DNA of 64,000 nucleotides from Rhodanobacter sp. AS-Z3 (GTDB lineage Bacteria; Pseudomonadota; Gammaproteobacteria; Xanthomonadales; Rhodanobacteraceae), in contig NZ_CP119392.1 in assembly GCF_029224025.1 (NCBI RefSeq), positions 1,387,001-1,451,000 of the forward strand, given 5' to 3'. Numbering within the stretch: the stretch's first letter is position 1; each line of letters begins with the position of its first letter. The notes beneath the pieces were generated by a model. It was not told where the DNA came from, did not search any database, and saw only the letters and a program-made list of their open reading frames with translations. A program made the position numbers and the translations under genes. Below are positions 36,616 to 46,369 of this stretch, in pieces.

Positions 36616-37869
36616 ATGACACTGCATCCCATGATCTCGGCGCTGCGGCGGCACAAGGCCGGTGTGGTGTTGATCGCCCTGCAGATCGCGCTGACCCTGG
36701 CGATCGTCTGCAACGCGGTATTCATCATCGGTCAGCGTATCGAACGGGTGAACCGCCCGACCGGCCTGGACGAAAGCAACTTGTTCCTGATCAGCCAGCA
36801 ATGGGTAGGCGCGCCCAGCGGTGATGATGCAGACAGCGTCCAGAAACTGGACAACATGCAGCTGGCTGATCTCGCCGCGCTGCGCAGCCTGCCGGATGTC
36901 GCCTCGGTGGCGCCTGTCAATTCACTGCCGCTGTTGAACTCCTCGTGGAATGGCTCGGTGGCGGTAAAACCGGGTCACGAGTTGCGTGATGGAAACGCGC
37001 GTACCACCTACTACTTCAGTGACGAGCAGATGCTGTCGACGTTGGGGCTCAAGCTGGTCGCCGGACGCAACTTCACCGCAGCTGACGTGCAGCATCGCGG
37101 ATTTCGCGATCAGACCGAACCGTCCATCGTGATCCTGACCAAGGCGCTGGCCGACAAGCTGTTCCCCAAGGGTGATGCGCTGGGCAAGGTGATTTACCTC
37201 GATGGCAGCCCGGCGCCGACCACCATCATCGGCCTGGTCGAGCGCCTGCAGGTTCCTGCCACGGGCAGCTGGACCAATGCGTTTGTCTGGAATTCGGTAC
37301 TGGTGCCGACGCGGCTCAATGCCAACTTCGCGCGCTACGCGGTGCGTGCCCGGCCCGGTCGGCTGCAGGCGGCCATCAAGTCGGTGACGCCTGCGTTGTA
37401 CAAGGTCAACCCGCTGCGTGTGCTGGATGACGACAGCGTCCGCTCCTTCGCCGACATCCGCACCGAGGCCTACCGCGCCGACGTGGGCATGGCGATCCTG
37501 ATGGGCGTGGTCTGCCTGATCCTGCTGGCAGTCACCGCGGCCGGCATCGTCGGACTCACCAGCTTCTGGGTCGGTCAGCGTCACCGGCAGATCGGCGTGC
37601 GCCGTGCACTGGGTGCTCGGAAAATCGACATCCTGCATTACTTCCAGCTGGAGAACCTGGTGATCGCCGGCATTGGCGCGGTGGTTGGCCTGCTGTTGGC
37701 GGTGGGTTTGAACATGCTGTTGATGCAGCACTTCGAAATGGACCGGCTGCCGGTGCCCTACGTGCTGGCCGGTGTTGCGCTGGTGTTGGCGCTGGGGCAG
37801 GGCGCGGTGTTCGTGCCAGCGCGACGTGCTTCCAACGTGCCGCCGGTGGTCGCCACCCGAGCTGTCTAG
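36616..37869 (+). CDS. FtsX/MacB-type permease, pair 1 type b
   Basis: A 417-residue permease with the same four-helix topology. The N-terminal helix carries the type-b signature VCNAVF, and the coupling segment reads RHRQIGVRRALGARKIDILHYFQLEN. The C-terminal helix (ALVLALGQGAVFVPARRAS) departs from the other six type-b copies, which almost all read LWALGQLAVLGPALRAA. Only the extreme end, VPPVVATR, is shared. The periplasmic domain has no cysteine. ATG 36616 follows AAAGGAAC; the gap to the type-a gene is 87 bases, the largest within any pair. Confidence 0.9.
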   Translation: MTLHPMISALRRHKAGVVLIALQIALTLAIVCNAVFIIGQRIERVNRPTGLDESNLFLISQQWVGAPSGDDADSVQKLDNMQLADLAALRSLPDVASVAPVNSLPLLNSSWNGSVAVKPGHELRDGNARTTYYFSDEQMLSTLGLKLVAGRNFTAADVQHRGFRDQTEPSIVILTKALADKLFPKGDALGKVIYLDGSPAPTTIIGLVERLQVPATGSWTNAFVWNSVLVPTRLNANFARYAVRARPGRLQAAIKSVTPALYKVNPLRVLDDDSVRSFADIRTEAYRADVGMAILMGVVCLILLAVTAAGIVGLTSFWVGQRHRQIGVRRALGARKIDILHYFQLENLVIAGIGAVVGLLLAVGLNMLLMQHFEMDRLPVPYVLAGVALVLALGQGAVFVPARRASNVPPVVATRAV

Positions 37870-37947
37870 AACCTCACGACAAACCTCGCCAGCGCAGGCG
37901 TGCTGCTGGCGGATGTCCCTTCGATGCTGACCGATGCTGGAGTTGTC

Positions 37948-38451
37948 GTGAACAAATTCGCTGCGTTGCTGATTGCCATTCCCGTGCTCGCGCTGTCCGG
38001 CTCGCCCGCTGCCTCTGCGGCGGACAAGCAGCAGCCGCCACCGAGCTCAGGCAGTGCGTTGTTCAACACGATATCGGCACTGGATACGGCGGTGTTCGAT
38101 GCGTTCAACCACTGCAGCGTGCCGGCGCAATTGCAGAAGCACGCCAGCTATTTCGCGCCCGATGTCGAGTTCTATCACGACACCGGCGGGGTCACCTGGA
38201 CACGCAAGGAAATGATCGACAAGACCCGCCAGAACGTCTGCGGCCATTTTCGGCGCGAACTGGTGCCCGGCAGCCTGAAGGTTTATCCGATCAAGGATTT
38301 CGGCGCTATCGAGCAAGGCGTGCACCGCTTCTGCCAGTTCGATACCGGCAAGTGCGATGGCATCGCCGACTTCACCATCGTGTGGCGCCATCAGGGTGAT
38401 GCATGGCAGATCACGCGGGTGCTCAGCTATGGGCACCATGCGGTCGAATAA
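37948..38451 (+). CDS. Secreted NTF2-like (SnoaL/DUF4440-type) protein embedded in the array
   Basis: A 167-residue protein with a clear signal peptide (VNKFAALLIAIPVLALSG to about residue 28, ending ASA). GTG 37948 is the likely start because GGAG lies 5 bases upstream and the signal peptide begins there. The mature part resembles the NTF2-like cone fold: SALDTAVFDAFNHCS at the start, YFAPDVEFYHDTGG and the final FTIVWRHQGDAWQITRVLSY. Such domains bind small molecules or act as enzymes. It is the only non-permease gene between the pairs and may be a periplasmic ligand-binding or modifying partner; that role is an inference. Confidence 0.75.
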   Translation: MNKFAALLIAIPVLALSGSPAASAADKQQPPPSSGSALFNTISALDTAVFDAFNHCSVPAQLQKHASYFAPDVEFYHDTGGVTWTRKEMIDKTRQNVCGHFRRELVPGSLKVYPIKDFGAIEQGVHRFCQFDTGKCDGIADFTIVWRHQGDAWQITRVLSYGHHAVE

Positions 38452-38532
38452 CAGCGGTTCGACCCGTCGCGCACCAAGCATCGTTCCCATCGCAACGCAG
38501 TGAAAGAAAGCATCCGTCCCCGGAAAACACGA

Positions 38533-39825
38533 ATGTTCGCCTACTACCTCGACCTCGCCCTGCGCAGCCTGAAACGCAACAAGGCACTCACCACGCTGAT
38601 GGTGCTGGCGATCGCGCTGGGCATTGGCACCAGCATGACCACGCTAACCGTGCTTCATGTGCTGTCGGGCGATCCCATTCCTCAGAAAAGCGCGCAGCTG
38701 TTTCGTGTGCGCATGGATGTCTTTCCCGATGATCGTTTCGAAACCGGCGAAGAGGCGCCGGAAAATCTGAGTCGTCACGATACGGACGCCTTGCTGCGTG
38801 ATGGTCGCGCCGATCGCCAGGCGGTGATGTCGGCCGGCTCGATGGTGGTGACGCCCGCGCAAGGCGAATTGCTGGCCGTGGAGGCGCGTTACACCACCGC
38901 GGATTTCTTCCCGATGTTCGACGTGCCGCTGCGTTACGGCAGCGCCTGGAGTAGGGCGGACGACGCCGCACATGCGCATGTCGCGGTGATTTCAGATTCG
39001 CTGAATCAGCAACTGTTCGGGGGCAAGAACAGCGTCGGACAGACCTTGCGGGTTGGCAACCAGGGCCTGCGCATCGTCGGCGTGCTCGGTGACTGGGACA
39101 TGAATCCGCGCTTCTACGATTTGAGCAACAGTCAGTTCGGCGACAGCGAGCAGGTTTTTGTTCCCATGGATACGGCGCTGGACCTGAAGTTGGCCACCAG
39201 TGGCAGCATGAATTGCTGGGGCAACGTACAGGATAACCATGCGGCGGATGCGCCGTGTCTGTGGCTGCAATACTGGGTCGAGCTGGACTCGCCGACGAAG
39301 GCGGCCGTCTATCGGCAGTATCTGCAGAATTACATTGCGATCCAGCACCAATCGGGGCGTTTCAAGCATTCTGGAAATGTCGCGCTGCAGGATGTCATGC
39401 AGTGGCTGGATCACAACGGCGTGGTGCCTTCGGACGTACGTCTGCAGATGTGGCTGGCATTGAGTTTTCTCGGCATCTGCCTGCTCAACACGGTCGGCCT
39501 GCTATTGGCCAAGTTCCTGCGTCGCAGTGGCGAGCTTGGCGTGCGCCGTGCGCTGGGTGCTTCACGCTCGGCGATCTTTCTGCAGTGCCTCGTCGAGGCG
39601 GCCGTAGTGGGGCTTGCCGGCGGGGTACTCGGCCTGGCCCTGGCCAGTCTCGGTTTGGTGCTCGTGCGCGCCCAGCCTACCGACTATGCGGCGTATATCC
39701 ACATGGACCTGCGCATGTTGCTGTCCACGTTCGCCTTGTCCTTGCTGGTCAGCGTGCTGGCCGGCGTGTTGCCGGCGTGGCGAGCCACGCAAGTAGCGCC
39801 TGCCATCGCGCTGAAGTTGAACTAG
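38533..39825 (+). CDS. FtsX/MacB-type permease, pair 2 type a
   Basis: A 430-residue permease. It begins FAYYLDLALRSLKRNKAL, the consensus for copies 2-5, followed by the LSGDPIP motif at the end of helix 1. The periplasmic cysteines are 228 and 242. The coupling segment LAKFLRRSGELGVRRALGAS near residue 330 faces the ATPase side. The first 150 bases are about nine-tenths identical by eye to those of the pair-3 type-a gene, pointing to recent duplication or gene conversion. It is 28 bases upstream of its partner. Confidence 0.9.
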   Translation: MFAYYLDLALRSLKRNKALTTLMVLAIALGIGTSMTTLTVLHVLSGDPIPQKSAQLFRVRMDVFPDDRFETGEEAPENLSRHDTDALLRDGRADRQAVMSAGSMVVTPAQGELLAVEARYTTADFFPMFDVPLRYGSAWSRADDAAHAHVAVISDSLNQQLFGGKNSVGQTLRVGNQGLRIVGVLGDWDMNPRFYDLSNSQFGDSEQVFVPMDTALDLKLATSGSMNCWGNVQDNHAADAPCLWLQYWVELDSPTKAAVYRQYLQNYIAIQHQSGRFKHSGNVALQDVMQWLDHNGVVPSDVRLQMWLALSFLGICLLNTVGLLLAKFLRRSGELGVRRALGASRSAIFLQCLVEAAVVGLAGGVLGLALASLGLVLVRAQPTDYAAYIHMDLRMLLSTFALSLLVSVLAGVLPAWRATQVAPAIALKLN

Positions 39826-39853
39826 TCGATCCGGTGAACGAAGGACAACACCC

Positions 39854-41077
39854 ATGAACTTCATCCACATTCTTCGTGCCCTGCGCAAGCATCGGATTGC
39901 CGTCGCCCTGCTGGTGCTTGAGATCGCGTTCTCTTGTGCGGTGATTTGCAACGCGCTGTTCCTCATCGGTACGCGGCTGGAACGCATGCACCGGCCTACC
40001 GGTGTCGACGAAAGTCATCTGGTTCAGTTGCGCGTACACAGTGTTGCGCTCGGTTCGCCCGAATCGATCCTGGCGCAGACCCGCACCGACCTGGCGGCCT
40101 TGCGTGCGATCAGTGGTGTCACTGACGCGTCGATCGTCAATCAAACACTGTTTGGCAACAGTTTCAGTTCCAGCGGCGTAAGCCTCAGCGACGACGCCAA
40201 GGCGCCCCGCATCGGGGTGACGCAATACATGGGCGATGCAAGCTTGTTCGATACGCTGGGACTGAAGTTGGCGGCAGGGCGCCAATTCAATGCAGATGAG
40301 TTCGTCACCTCGGCACAACTGGATGGCGGTGTCTCTGGCGTGCCGGTGATGATCACTCGCGCCTTGGCTGCTCATCTGTTTCCAGGGCAGTCGGCGGCAG
40401 GAAAGAACATCTATGCGTTTGGCGCCAACCCGGTGGTCGGTGTGATTGATCGGCTGGTGCAGCCGCGAGACGACGGATCGGTGGGGCAGTACGACTATGC
40501 CATGGTGTTTCCCATCGATCTGGCCTATCCGCGCGGCACTTATTTGTTGCGGGTGAAAGACTCCACTCAACGGCAAGCGGTGATCGAGCGAGCTATCCAG
40601 ACGCTCAAGACGAGCGGGCCGCTACGCCTGGTTTCGTCCAGGAGCGCAACGACGCTTGAAGCGGCGCGCAACAAGTACTACCGCAATGATCGCGCGATGG
40701 CCTGGTTGCTGGTCGGGGTTTGCGTTCTGCTGCTCGTCGTCACCGCCATGGGTATCGTCGGCCTTACCAGCTTCTGGGTAGCGCAACGTCGACGTCAGAT
40801 CGGCATTCGCCGCGCGATCGGTGCGACAAGGGGCGACATTCTTGGTTATTTCCAGACCGAAAACTTCCTGATTTCCAGTTTTGGCATCGCGCTCGGCATG
40901 GTTCTGGCCTACGGCTTCAATCTTTTGCTGATGCTGCATTACGAACTGGGGCGATTGCCCGGTTACTACTTCCCCATCGGTGCGTTGGTGTTGTGGGCAC
41001 TGGGACAACTGGCAGTACTGGGGCCGGCACTGCGCGCCGCCGCGGTGTCACCGGTGGTGGCGACGAGGAACGTGTGA
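39854..41077 (+). CDS. FtsX/MacB-type permease, pair 2 type b
   Basis: A 407-residue permease with the type-b helix signature CAVICNALF and coupling segment RRRQIGIRRAIGATRGDILGYF. The periplasmic domain has the conserved 'SVSLSD...DTLGLKLAAGRQFNADEF'-like middle found in MacB-type domains, but no cysteine. The C-terminus ends VSPVVATRNV. Its stop codon overlaps the next type-a start (TGATG at 41075-41079), so pairs 2 and 3 are translationally coupled. Confidence 0.9.
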   Translation: MNFIHILRALRKHRIAVALLVLEIAFSCAVICNALFLIGTRLERMHRPTGVDESHLVQLRVHSVALGSPESILAQTRTDLAALRAISGVTDASIVNQTLFGNSFSSSGVSLSDDAKAPRIGVTQYMGDASLFDTLGLKLAAGRQFNADEFVTSAQLDGGVSGVPVMITRALAAHLFPGQSAAGKNIYAFGANPVVGVIDRLVQPRDDGSVGQYDYAMVFPIDLAYPRGTYLLRVKDSTQRQAVIERAIQTLKTSGPLRLVSSRSATTLEAARNKYYRNDRAMAWLLVGVCVLLLVVTAMGIVGLTSFWVAQRRRQIGIRRAIGATRGDILGYFQTENFLISSFGIALGMVLAYGFNLLLMLHYELGRLPGYYFPIGALVLWALGQLAVLGPALRAAAVSPVVATRNV

Positions 41078-42375
41078 TGTTTGCCTACTACCTCGAGCTG
41101 GCCCTGCGCAGTCTGAAACGCAACAAGGCACTCACCGCACTGATGGTGCTGGCGATTGCGCTGGGCATTGGCGCGAGCATGACCACGCTGACCGTGTTGC
41201 ACGTGCTGTCGGGTGATCCGCTGCCGGGGCGCAGCAGCCTGTTGTATGCGCCGCAGCTCGATCCACGCGATATGGGTGACTACCAGCCGCAGGCCGAGCC
41301 GCCGGATCAGGTCACCTGGATTGACGGCACGAACCTGCTGCAGGCGCAGCGTGCGGATCGCCAGGCGCTGATGACAGGTGGCTCGGTGGCCATCCAGCCG
41401 ACGCAGTCCGCATTCGATCCGTTTTATGAGACGGCCCGTTACACCACGGCCGATTTCTTTCCCATGTTCGGTGTGCCGTTCCAATACGGCCATGCCTGGG
41501 GCGCCGCGGAGGATGCGACGAGCGCGGCCGTGGTGGTGATCAGCAGCAAGCTCAATGAAAAATTGTTCGGCGGTCGCGACAGTAGCGGGCGCTTGCTGCG
41601 TCTTGAGGGGCACGCGCTGCGCATCATTGGCGTATTGGGCGATTGGCGCCCGAATCCACATTTCTATGATCTCAACGTGAAGAACTACGGTGAGGACGAA
41701 GGCGTCTATCTGCCGTTGTCGACCTCACAGGATTTGCATCTGAAGCATCTGGGCGGCGCTGACTGCTGGGGTAATGGCGGCGACGACGCCACGCATACGG
41801 CGCCTTGCGTGTGGCTGCAGTTCTGGGTGCAACTGGACACGCCAGCCAAGGCGGCTGCGTACCATCAGTTTCTGGTCCATTACTCGCAAGAGCAAAAGAC
41901 GTTGGGCCGCTTTTTGCGTGCACCCAACGTACGCCTGCGCAATCTAATGCAGTGGCTGGACTACGAGCAGGTGGTGCCCGGTGACGTGCGACTGCAGAGC
42001 TGGCTGGCGCTGGGTTTCCTGTTGGTGTGTCTGGTCAATACGGTGGGCCTGATGCTGGCCAAGTTCCTGCGCCGCTCCGCCGAACTGGGCGTGCGTCGTG
42101 CGCTCGGCGCATCACGCCGTGCGCTGTTCAGCCAGTTGCTGGTGGAGTCCGGTGTGATCGGCCTTGTCGGTGGCCTGGGCGGTTTGATGCTGGCCTATTT
42201 GGGGCTGTGGCTGGTACGTCGACAGCCGGCGGACTACGCGCCGTTGGTGCATCTCGATGGCGCGATGCTGCTGCTGACGATCGTGCTGGCGGTGGGTGCC
42301 AGCCTGCTGGCCGGGGTGCTGCCGGCGTGGCGTGCCTGTCACATTGCGCCGGCCCTGCAACTGAAGAGCAACTGA
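41077..42375 (+). CDS. FtsX/MacB-type permease, pair 3 type a
   Basis: A 432-residue permease starting FAYYLELALRSLKRNKAL, with helix 1 at about 17-38, LSGDPLPGRS at its periplasmic end and three C-terminal helices near 308-330, 350-376 and 396-418. The periplasmic cysteines are 230 and 244, inside DCWGNGGDDATHTAPC. The coupling segment is LAKFLRRSAELGVRRALGAS. The start overlaps the preceding stop by one base, and the partner begins one base after the stop, giving the tightest packing in the array. Confidence 0.92.
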   Translation: MFAYYLELALRSLKRNKALTALMVLAIALGIGASMTTLTVLHVLSGDPLPGRSSLLYAPQLDPRDMGDYQPQAEPPDQVTWIDGTNLLQAQRADRQALMTGGSVAIQPTQSAFDPFYETARYTTADFFPMFGVPFQYGHAWGAAEDATSAAVVVISSKLNEKLFGGRDSSGRLLRLEGHALRIIGVLGDWRPNPHFYDLNVKNYGEDEGVYLPLSTSQDLHLKHLGGADCWGNGGDDATHTAPCVWLQFWVQLDTPAKAAAYHQFLVHYSQEQKTLGRFLRAPNVRLRNLMQWLDYEQVVPGDVRLQSWLALGFLLVCLVNTVGLMLAKFLRRSAELGVRRALGASRRALFSQLLVESGVIGLVGGLGGLMLAYLGLWLVRRQPADYAPLVHLDGAMLLLTIVLAVGASLLAGVLPAWRACHIAPALQLKSN

Positions 42376-42376
42376 A

Positions 42377-43609
42377 ATGGACATCCGACCGATTCTTTCC
42401 ACTTTGCACCGGCACAAGATCACCGCATGGCTGTTGATCCTGGAGATCGCGTTGACCTGCGGCATCGTGTGCAACGCGGTGTTCCTGATCAATCAACGCC
42501 TGCAGCGCATGGATATTCCCAGCGGTATCGCCGAGCACAATTTGCTGCAGATCAAATTTGCCTACGTCGGCGATCAAACAGATGCCTATGCGCAGGCGCA
42601 AACCGATCTGGCCACGCTGCAGCAGATTGCCGGGGTGCAGGCGGTGGCCCTGGTAAACCAGCTGCCGCTCAGTGGTCACGCGATGTCGAACAGCGGCATC
42701 AAGTTGCGTCCCCACCAGCGGCAGGCGTCGCTCGAGGTAGCGAGCTACTACGGCCAGAACCTGCTGACGACGCTGGGTGTGCGGCTCATTTCGGGGCGTG
42801 ATTTCCAGCCTGATGAACTGATCGACCTGAAATCCGTCTTGCCCGCGTTGCACGGTGGCGAGCTGAAAGATCTGCCCCACACCGTGATCGTCGCTCAGGC
42901 CGTTGCTGTGCGTCTGTGGCCCGATCAGAGTGCGCTGGGCAAGACGATCTATTTTGGTAACGACATACCGATGCAGGTGGTCGGTGTGAGCGCGCCACTG
43001 GCACGGCCGAACATGCTGCAGATGGGCGCCCAGAACAGCATTGTGTTTCCGATACGCCTGACCGCGGCAGAGGGCGGAAGCTACGTGATCCGCACCAACC
43101 CGCGCGATCGTGAGCAGGTGCTGAAATCCGCTCTGGCTGCGCTCAAGCGCCTCGATCCCAATCGCGTCGTGCTGGAGCAGCGCACCTATGACGAACTGCG
43201 CCAGGACCACTTCCAGGATGACCGCGCCATGGCCGGCATCCTGGTCGGTGTCATCGCTGCGTTGTTGCTGGTCACCGCGCTTGGCATCGCCGGCCTGGCC
43301 AGCTTCTGGGTCGGTCAGCGCCGCCGCACCATCGGTGTCCGCCGCGCGTTAGGTGCCACTCGGGCCAATATCCTGCATTACTTCCAGACCGAAAACTTCG
43401 TGTTGGCCACGATTGGTATCACGCTCGGCATGCTGCTGGCCTACGGCATCAACTTGTTCCTGATGTTGCATTACGAATTGCCACGACTGCCGGCGATCTA
43501 CTTTCCGATGGGCGCGATCACGTTGTGGGTGATCGGTCAGTTGGCGGTGTTGGGCCCTGCATTGCGTGCGGGGGCCGTGCCGCCCGTCGTGGCGACCAGG
43601 AGCGTCTGA
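42377..43609 (+). CDS. FtsX/MacB-type permease, pair 3 type b
   Basis: A 410-residue permease. Helix 1 contains CGIVCNAVF; later helices lie near 285-312, 340-363 and 376-397. The coupling segment is RRRTIGVRRALGATRANILHYF. The periplasmic domain includes the recurring VRLISGRDFQPDEL stretch and lacks cysteine. The last 10 codons (VPPVVATRSV) are shared with pairs 5 and 6. A 70-base gap with an AAGGAG site follows before pair 4. Confidence 0.92.
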   Translation: MDIRPILSTLHRHKITAWLLILEIALTCGIVCNAVFLINQRLQRMDIPSGIAEHNLLQIKFAYVGDQTDAYAQAQTDLATLQQIAGVQAVALVNQLPLSGHAMSNSGIKLRPHQRQASLEVASYYGQNLLTTLGVRLISGRDFQPDELIDLKSVLPALHGGELKDLPHTVIVAQAVAVRLWPDQSALGKTIYFGNDIPMQVVGVSAPLARPNMLQMGAQNSIVFPIRLTAAEGGSYVIRTNPRDREQVLKSALAALKRLDPNRVVLEQRTYDELRQDHFQDDRAMAGILVGVIAALLLVTALGIAGLASFWVGQRRRTIGVRRALGATRANILHYFQTENFVLATIGITLGMLLAYGINLFLMLHYELPRLPAIYFPMGAITLWVIGQLAVLGPALRAGAVPPVVATRSV

Positions 43610-43679
43610 TGAATATCTGCATGAATCACCCGGGCGCAGGGCTTGCACTCCAGCTTGATTCTGGCTTTGAAGGAGCGAA

Positions 43680-44987
43680 ATGATGTTTGCCTACTATCTC
43701 GACCTTGCCCTGCGCAGCCTGAAACGTAACCGGGTACTCACCACACTGATGGTGCTGGCGTTGGCACTCGGTATCGGTGCGACGATCACCACCTTGACCG
43801 TGCTGCGACTGCTCTCGGGTGATCCGCTTCCGCAGAAGAGCGCGCAGCTGTTCTACCCGCAGATCGATCCGAATTCTAAGGACGGCTATCTCGAAGGGCA
43901 GACCAAACCGGATCTGACCATGGCCTATCCGGACGCGATGGCCCTGATGCACGCGAAGCGCGGCACCCGGCAAGCGGCGATGGCGATGACCCAGGCCAAG
44001 ATCATGCCGGACAAGGCGCACGCCCGTCCGTTCTTCAGCGATGCGGTGATGACCACCGCGGATTTCTTCGCGATGTTCGATGCGCCGTTTCAGTACGGCA
44101 GCGGCTGGAGCGAGGCCGATGACGAGAGTGGCGCCGAGTTGGTGGTGATTGCCGGTTTTCTCAACGACAAGCTGTTTGGCGGCACCAACAGTGTCGGCAA
44201 GACCATCCGCGTCGGCGATCACGATCTGCGTATCGTCGGCGTACTCAAGCCTTGGTCGCCGCAGCCTCGTTTCTATACCCAGGGTATGGGTAGCCGCAGT
44301 TACGGGGATGGCGATGCAGTGTTTCTGCCGCTGCGCACCGCGCGGGCGATGGAGATGGGACCGCAAGACACGGAGTGCTATGCCGCCGTCGAGGATTTCC
44401 GGCACTTGGAGACGGCGCCGTGTGAGTGGCTGGGTGTATGGGTTGAGCTGAACAATGAGGGCGCCGTGGCCGGCTACAAACAGTTCCTCGACGGCTACGT
44501 CAAACAGCAGATCGCCATAGGTCGCTTCGTACGACCGGATACCTCGTTGCTCGATCTGATGAGCCTGATGCGCGAGCAGCAAGTGGTGCCGGATGACGTG
44601 CGGCTGCAGGCAGATCTGGCTTTTGGTTTTCTGTTGATCTGTGTAGTCAATACGGTGGGCCTGCTGCTCGCCAAGTGCCTGCGTCGCTCGCAGGAGATTG
44701 GTGTACGTCGCGCGCTGGGTGCCACGCGCAAGGAGATTTTCAGCCAGTTCATGGTCGAAGCCGGTATGGTCGGTCTGGCGGGAGGAGTGCTTGGCCTGGC
44801 GTTTGCCGAGTTGGGGTTGCTCGGCATTCGACATCAGCCGGCGCAGTACGCCAGCCTCGCGCATCTCGATCTCTCGATGTTTGCGTTCACCTTTGTCGTT
44901 GCCCTCGTGGCAAGTCTGATCGCCGGCCTGTTGCCCGCCTGGCGTGCCAGCGTGCTGGCGCCGGCTCCCCAACTGAAAGCGGCCTGA
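43680..44987 (+). CDS. FtsX/MacB-type permease, pair 4 type a
   Basis: A 435-residue permease, with either ATG 43680 or 43683 as start (AAGGAG lies 5 or 8 bases upstream). It begins FAYYLDLALRSLKRNRVL and has the LSGDPLPQKS motif. The periplasmic cysteines are 233 and 248. The coupling segment is LAKCLRRSQEIGVRRALGATR, the only type-a copy with a cysteine just after helix 2. The last helix region reads LVASLIAGLLPAWRAS. The partner begins 7 bases after the stop. Confidence 0.91.
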   Translation: MMFAYYLDLALRSLKRNRVLTTLMVLALALGIGATITTLTVLRLLSGDPLPQKSAQLFYPQIDPNSKDGYLEGQTKPDLTMAYPDAMALMHAKRGTRQAAMAMTQAKIMPDKAHARPFFSDAVMTTADFFAMFDAPFQYGSGWSEADDESGAELVVIAGFLNDKLFGGTNSVGKTIRVGDHDLRIVGVLKPWSPQPRFYTQGMGSRSYGDGDAVFLPLRTARAMEMGPQDTECYAAVEDFRHLETAPCEWLGVWVELNNEGAVAGYKQFLDGYVKQQIAIGRFVRPDTSLLDLMSLMREQQVVPDDVRLQADLAFGFLLICVVNTVGLLLAKCLRRSQEIGVRRALGATRKEIFSQFMVEAGMVGLAGGVLGLAFAELGLLGIRHQPAQYASLAHLDLSMFAFTFVVALVASLIAGLLPAWRASVLAPAPQLKAA

Positions 44988-44994
44988 GGTGAGC

Positions 44995-46227
44995 ATGGAA
45001 ATCCGTCCGATTCTCGCCAGCCTGCGCAAGCATCGTATTCCCGCGATCCTGATCGTGCTGGAAATCGCGCTGGCTTGTGCCGTGCTGTGCAACGCCGTGT
45101 TCATGATCAGCAAACGCGTCAGCGATATTCATCTGCCCAATGCGATCGACGAACAGGGTTTGGTAGCCGTCACCCTGCGAGGCACCGACGACAAGCTCGT
45201 CGGCAGCGACCTTCCGCGTAATCTGGCCGCGCTGCTTGGCATTGCTGGCGTGAAACAGGTAGCCGTCACCAGCAGCCTGCCACTATCCCAAAACAACTGG
45301 GGATGGAGTTTCGGCAGCAGCCCCGACTCGGTCATCTCCGACAAGAAGAACATCAACGTCTCGCTGTATTTCGTTGGCGCTGGCGCCGACCAGGCGCTCG
45401 GCTTGCATCTGCTGCAGGGGCGCTTCTTCAACGCGGACGAGTTCGCCGACAGCAAATTCGATACCGCACCACTGCCCGAGACACACGTGGTGGTGGTGAC
45501 GCAACGAACAGCTGAGCGCTTCTGGCCGGGCCAGTCGGCGCTGGGCAAGACGCTTTATTCCATGCCGCACTACTACAGCGTCGTCGGGGTGGTCGAGGAT
45601 GTGCTTCGTCCCAACATCAACACGCAGAACACCGACAAGTCGTACGAAGACGTGTTCTTCCCGATGAGTGCAGCGGGCAGCAAGGGCGCGCTGGGCTTTT
45701 ACCTCCTGCGCGGTGCTCCGCAGGATCGCGACCGTATCATGCGCGACGCCGAGCAGAAGCTGGCCGAACTCAATCCAGCGGCCATCGCCAAGGGCACGAC
45801 CTACCTGGGCATTCGCGCAAAGTATTTCGCCGACATGAGCTCGATGGCCTGGATGCTGGTACTGGTCTGCGCGGTAATGCTCGCGGTAACCGCCTTCGGC
45901 ATTGTCGGCCTGACCAGTTTCTGGGTCGGTCAGCGACGCCGGCAGATCGGCATACGTCGCGCGGTGGGGGCCACGCGTGGGCACATCCTGCAGTACTTCC
46001 AGACCGAGAACTTCCTGCTCACTTCAGCTGGCGTGCTGCTGGGCATGGGCTTGGCCTTTGGCATCAACCTCTACCTGATGCAGCACTACGAGATGGACCG
46101 CATGCCCTGGTACTACCTGCCGTGCGGTGCGCTCGCGCTGTGGCTGCTGGGCCAGGCCTCGGTATTCGGCCCGGCACAAAAGGCCGCATCGGTACCGCCG
46201 GTGGTGGCGACGCGGGGCATCGGATGA
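44995..46227 (+). CDS. FtsX/MacB-type permease, pair 4 type b
   Basis: A 410-residue permease with helix signature CAVLCNAVF and coupling segment RRRQIGIRRAVGATRGHILQYF. The periplasmic domain carries an unusual asparagine-rich insert (NNWGWSFGSSPDS). The last helix is less conserved (LALWLLGQASVFGPAQKA), and the end reads VPPVVATRGIG. ATG 44995 is preferred, with GAGGTG directly upstream; a GTG at 44989 is possible. A 142-base spacer follows. Confidence 0.91.
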   Translation: MEIRPILASLRKHRIPAILIVLEIALACAVLCNAVFMISKRVSDIHLPNAIDEQGLVAVTLRGTDDKLVGSDLPRNLAALLGIAGVKQVAVTSSLPLSQNNWGWSFGSSPDSVISDKKNINVSLYFVGAGADQALGLHLLQGRFFNADEFADSKFDTAPLPETHVVVVTQRTAERFWPGQSALGKTLYSMPHYYSVVGVVEDVLRPNINTQNTDKSYEDVFFPMSAAGSKGALGFYLLRGAPQDRDRIMRDAEQKLAELNPAAIAKGTTYLGIRAKYFADMSSMAWMLVLVCAVMLAVTAFGIVGLTSFWVGQRRRQIGIRRAVGATRGHILQYFQTENFLLTSAGVLLGMGLAFGINLYLMQHYEMDRMPWYYLPCGALALWLLGQASVFGPAQKAASVPPVVATRGIG

Positions 46228-46369
46228 AAGTCTGCATGAATCATTCACGCTTGTGGTGGACCTCGCCTGTCGCGCGGGTTCGGCTCTGTCCCACACCTCG
46301 TTGGCAGTGGGTGTCGTTCTTCCGTGTCGCTCCGACCGTCCAACCTGTCTCTGTCTTCGAGGGTGAACC

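Noticed and set aside
46228..46369. The 142-base spacer before pair 5 as an internal promoter
   Set aside because: TTGGCAGTGGGTGTCG resembles a -24 box but the -12 half reads CG rather than GC at the required spacing, and no convincing -35/-10 pair was seen.
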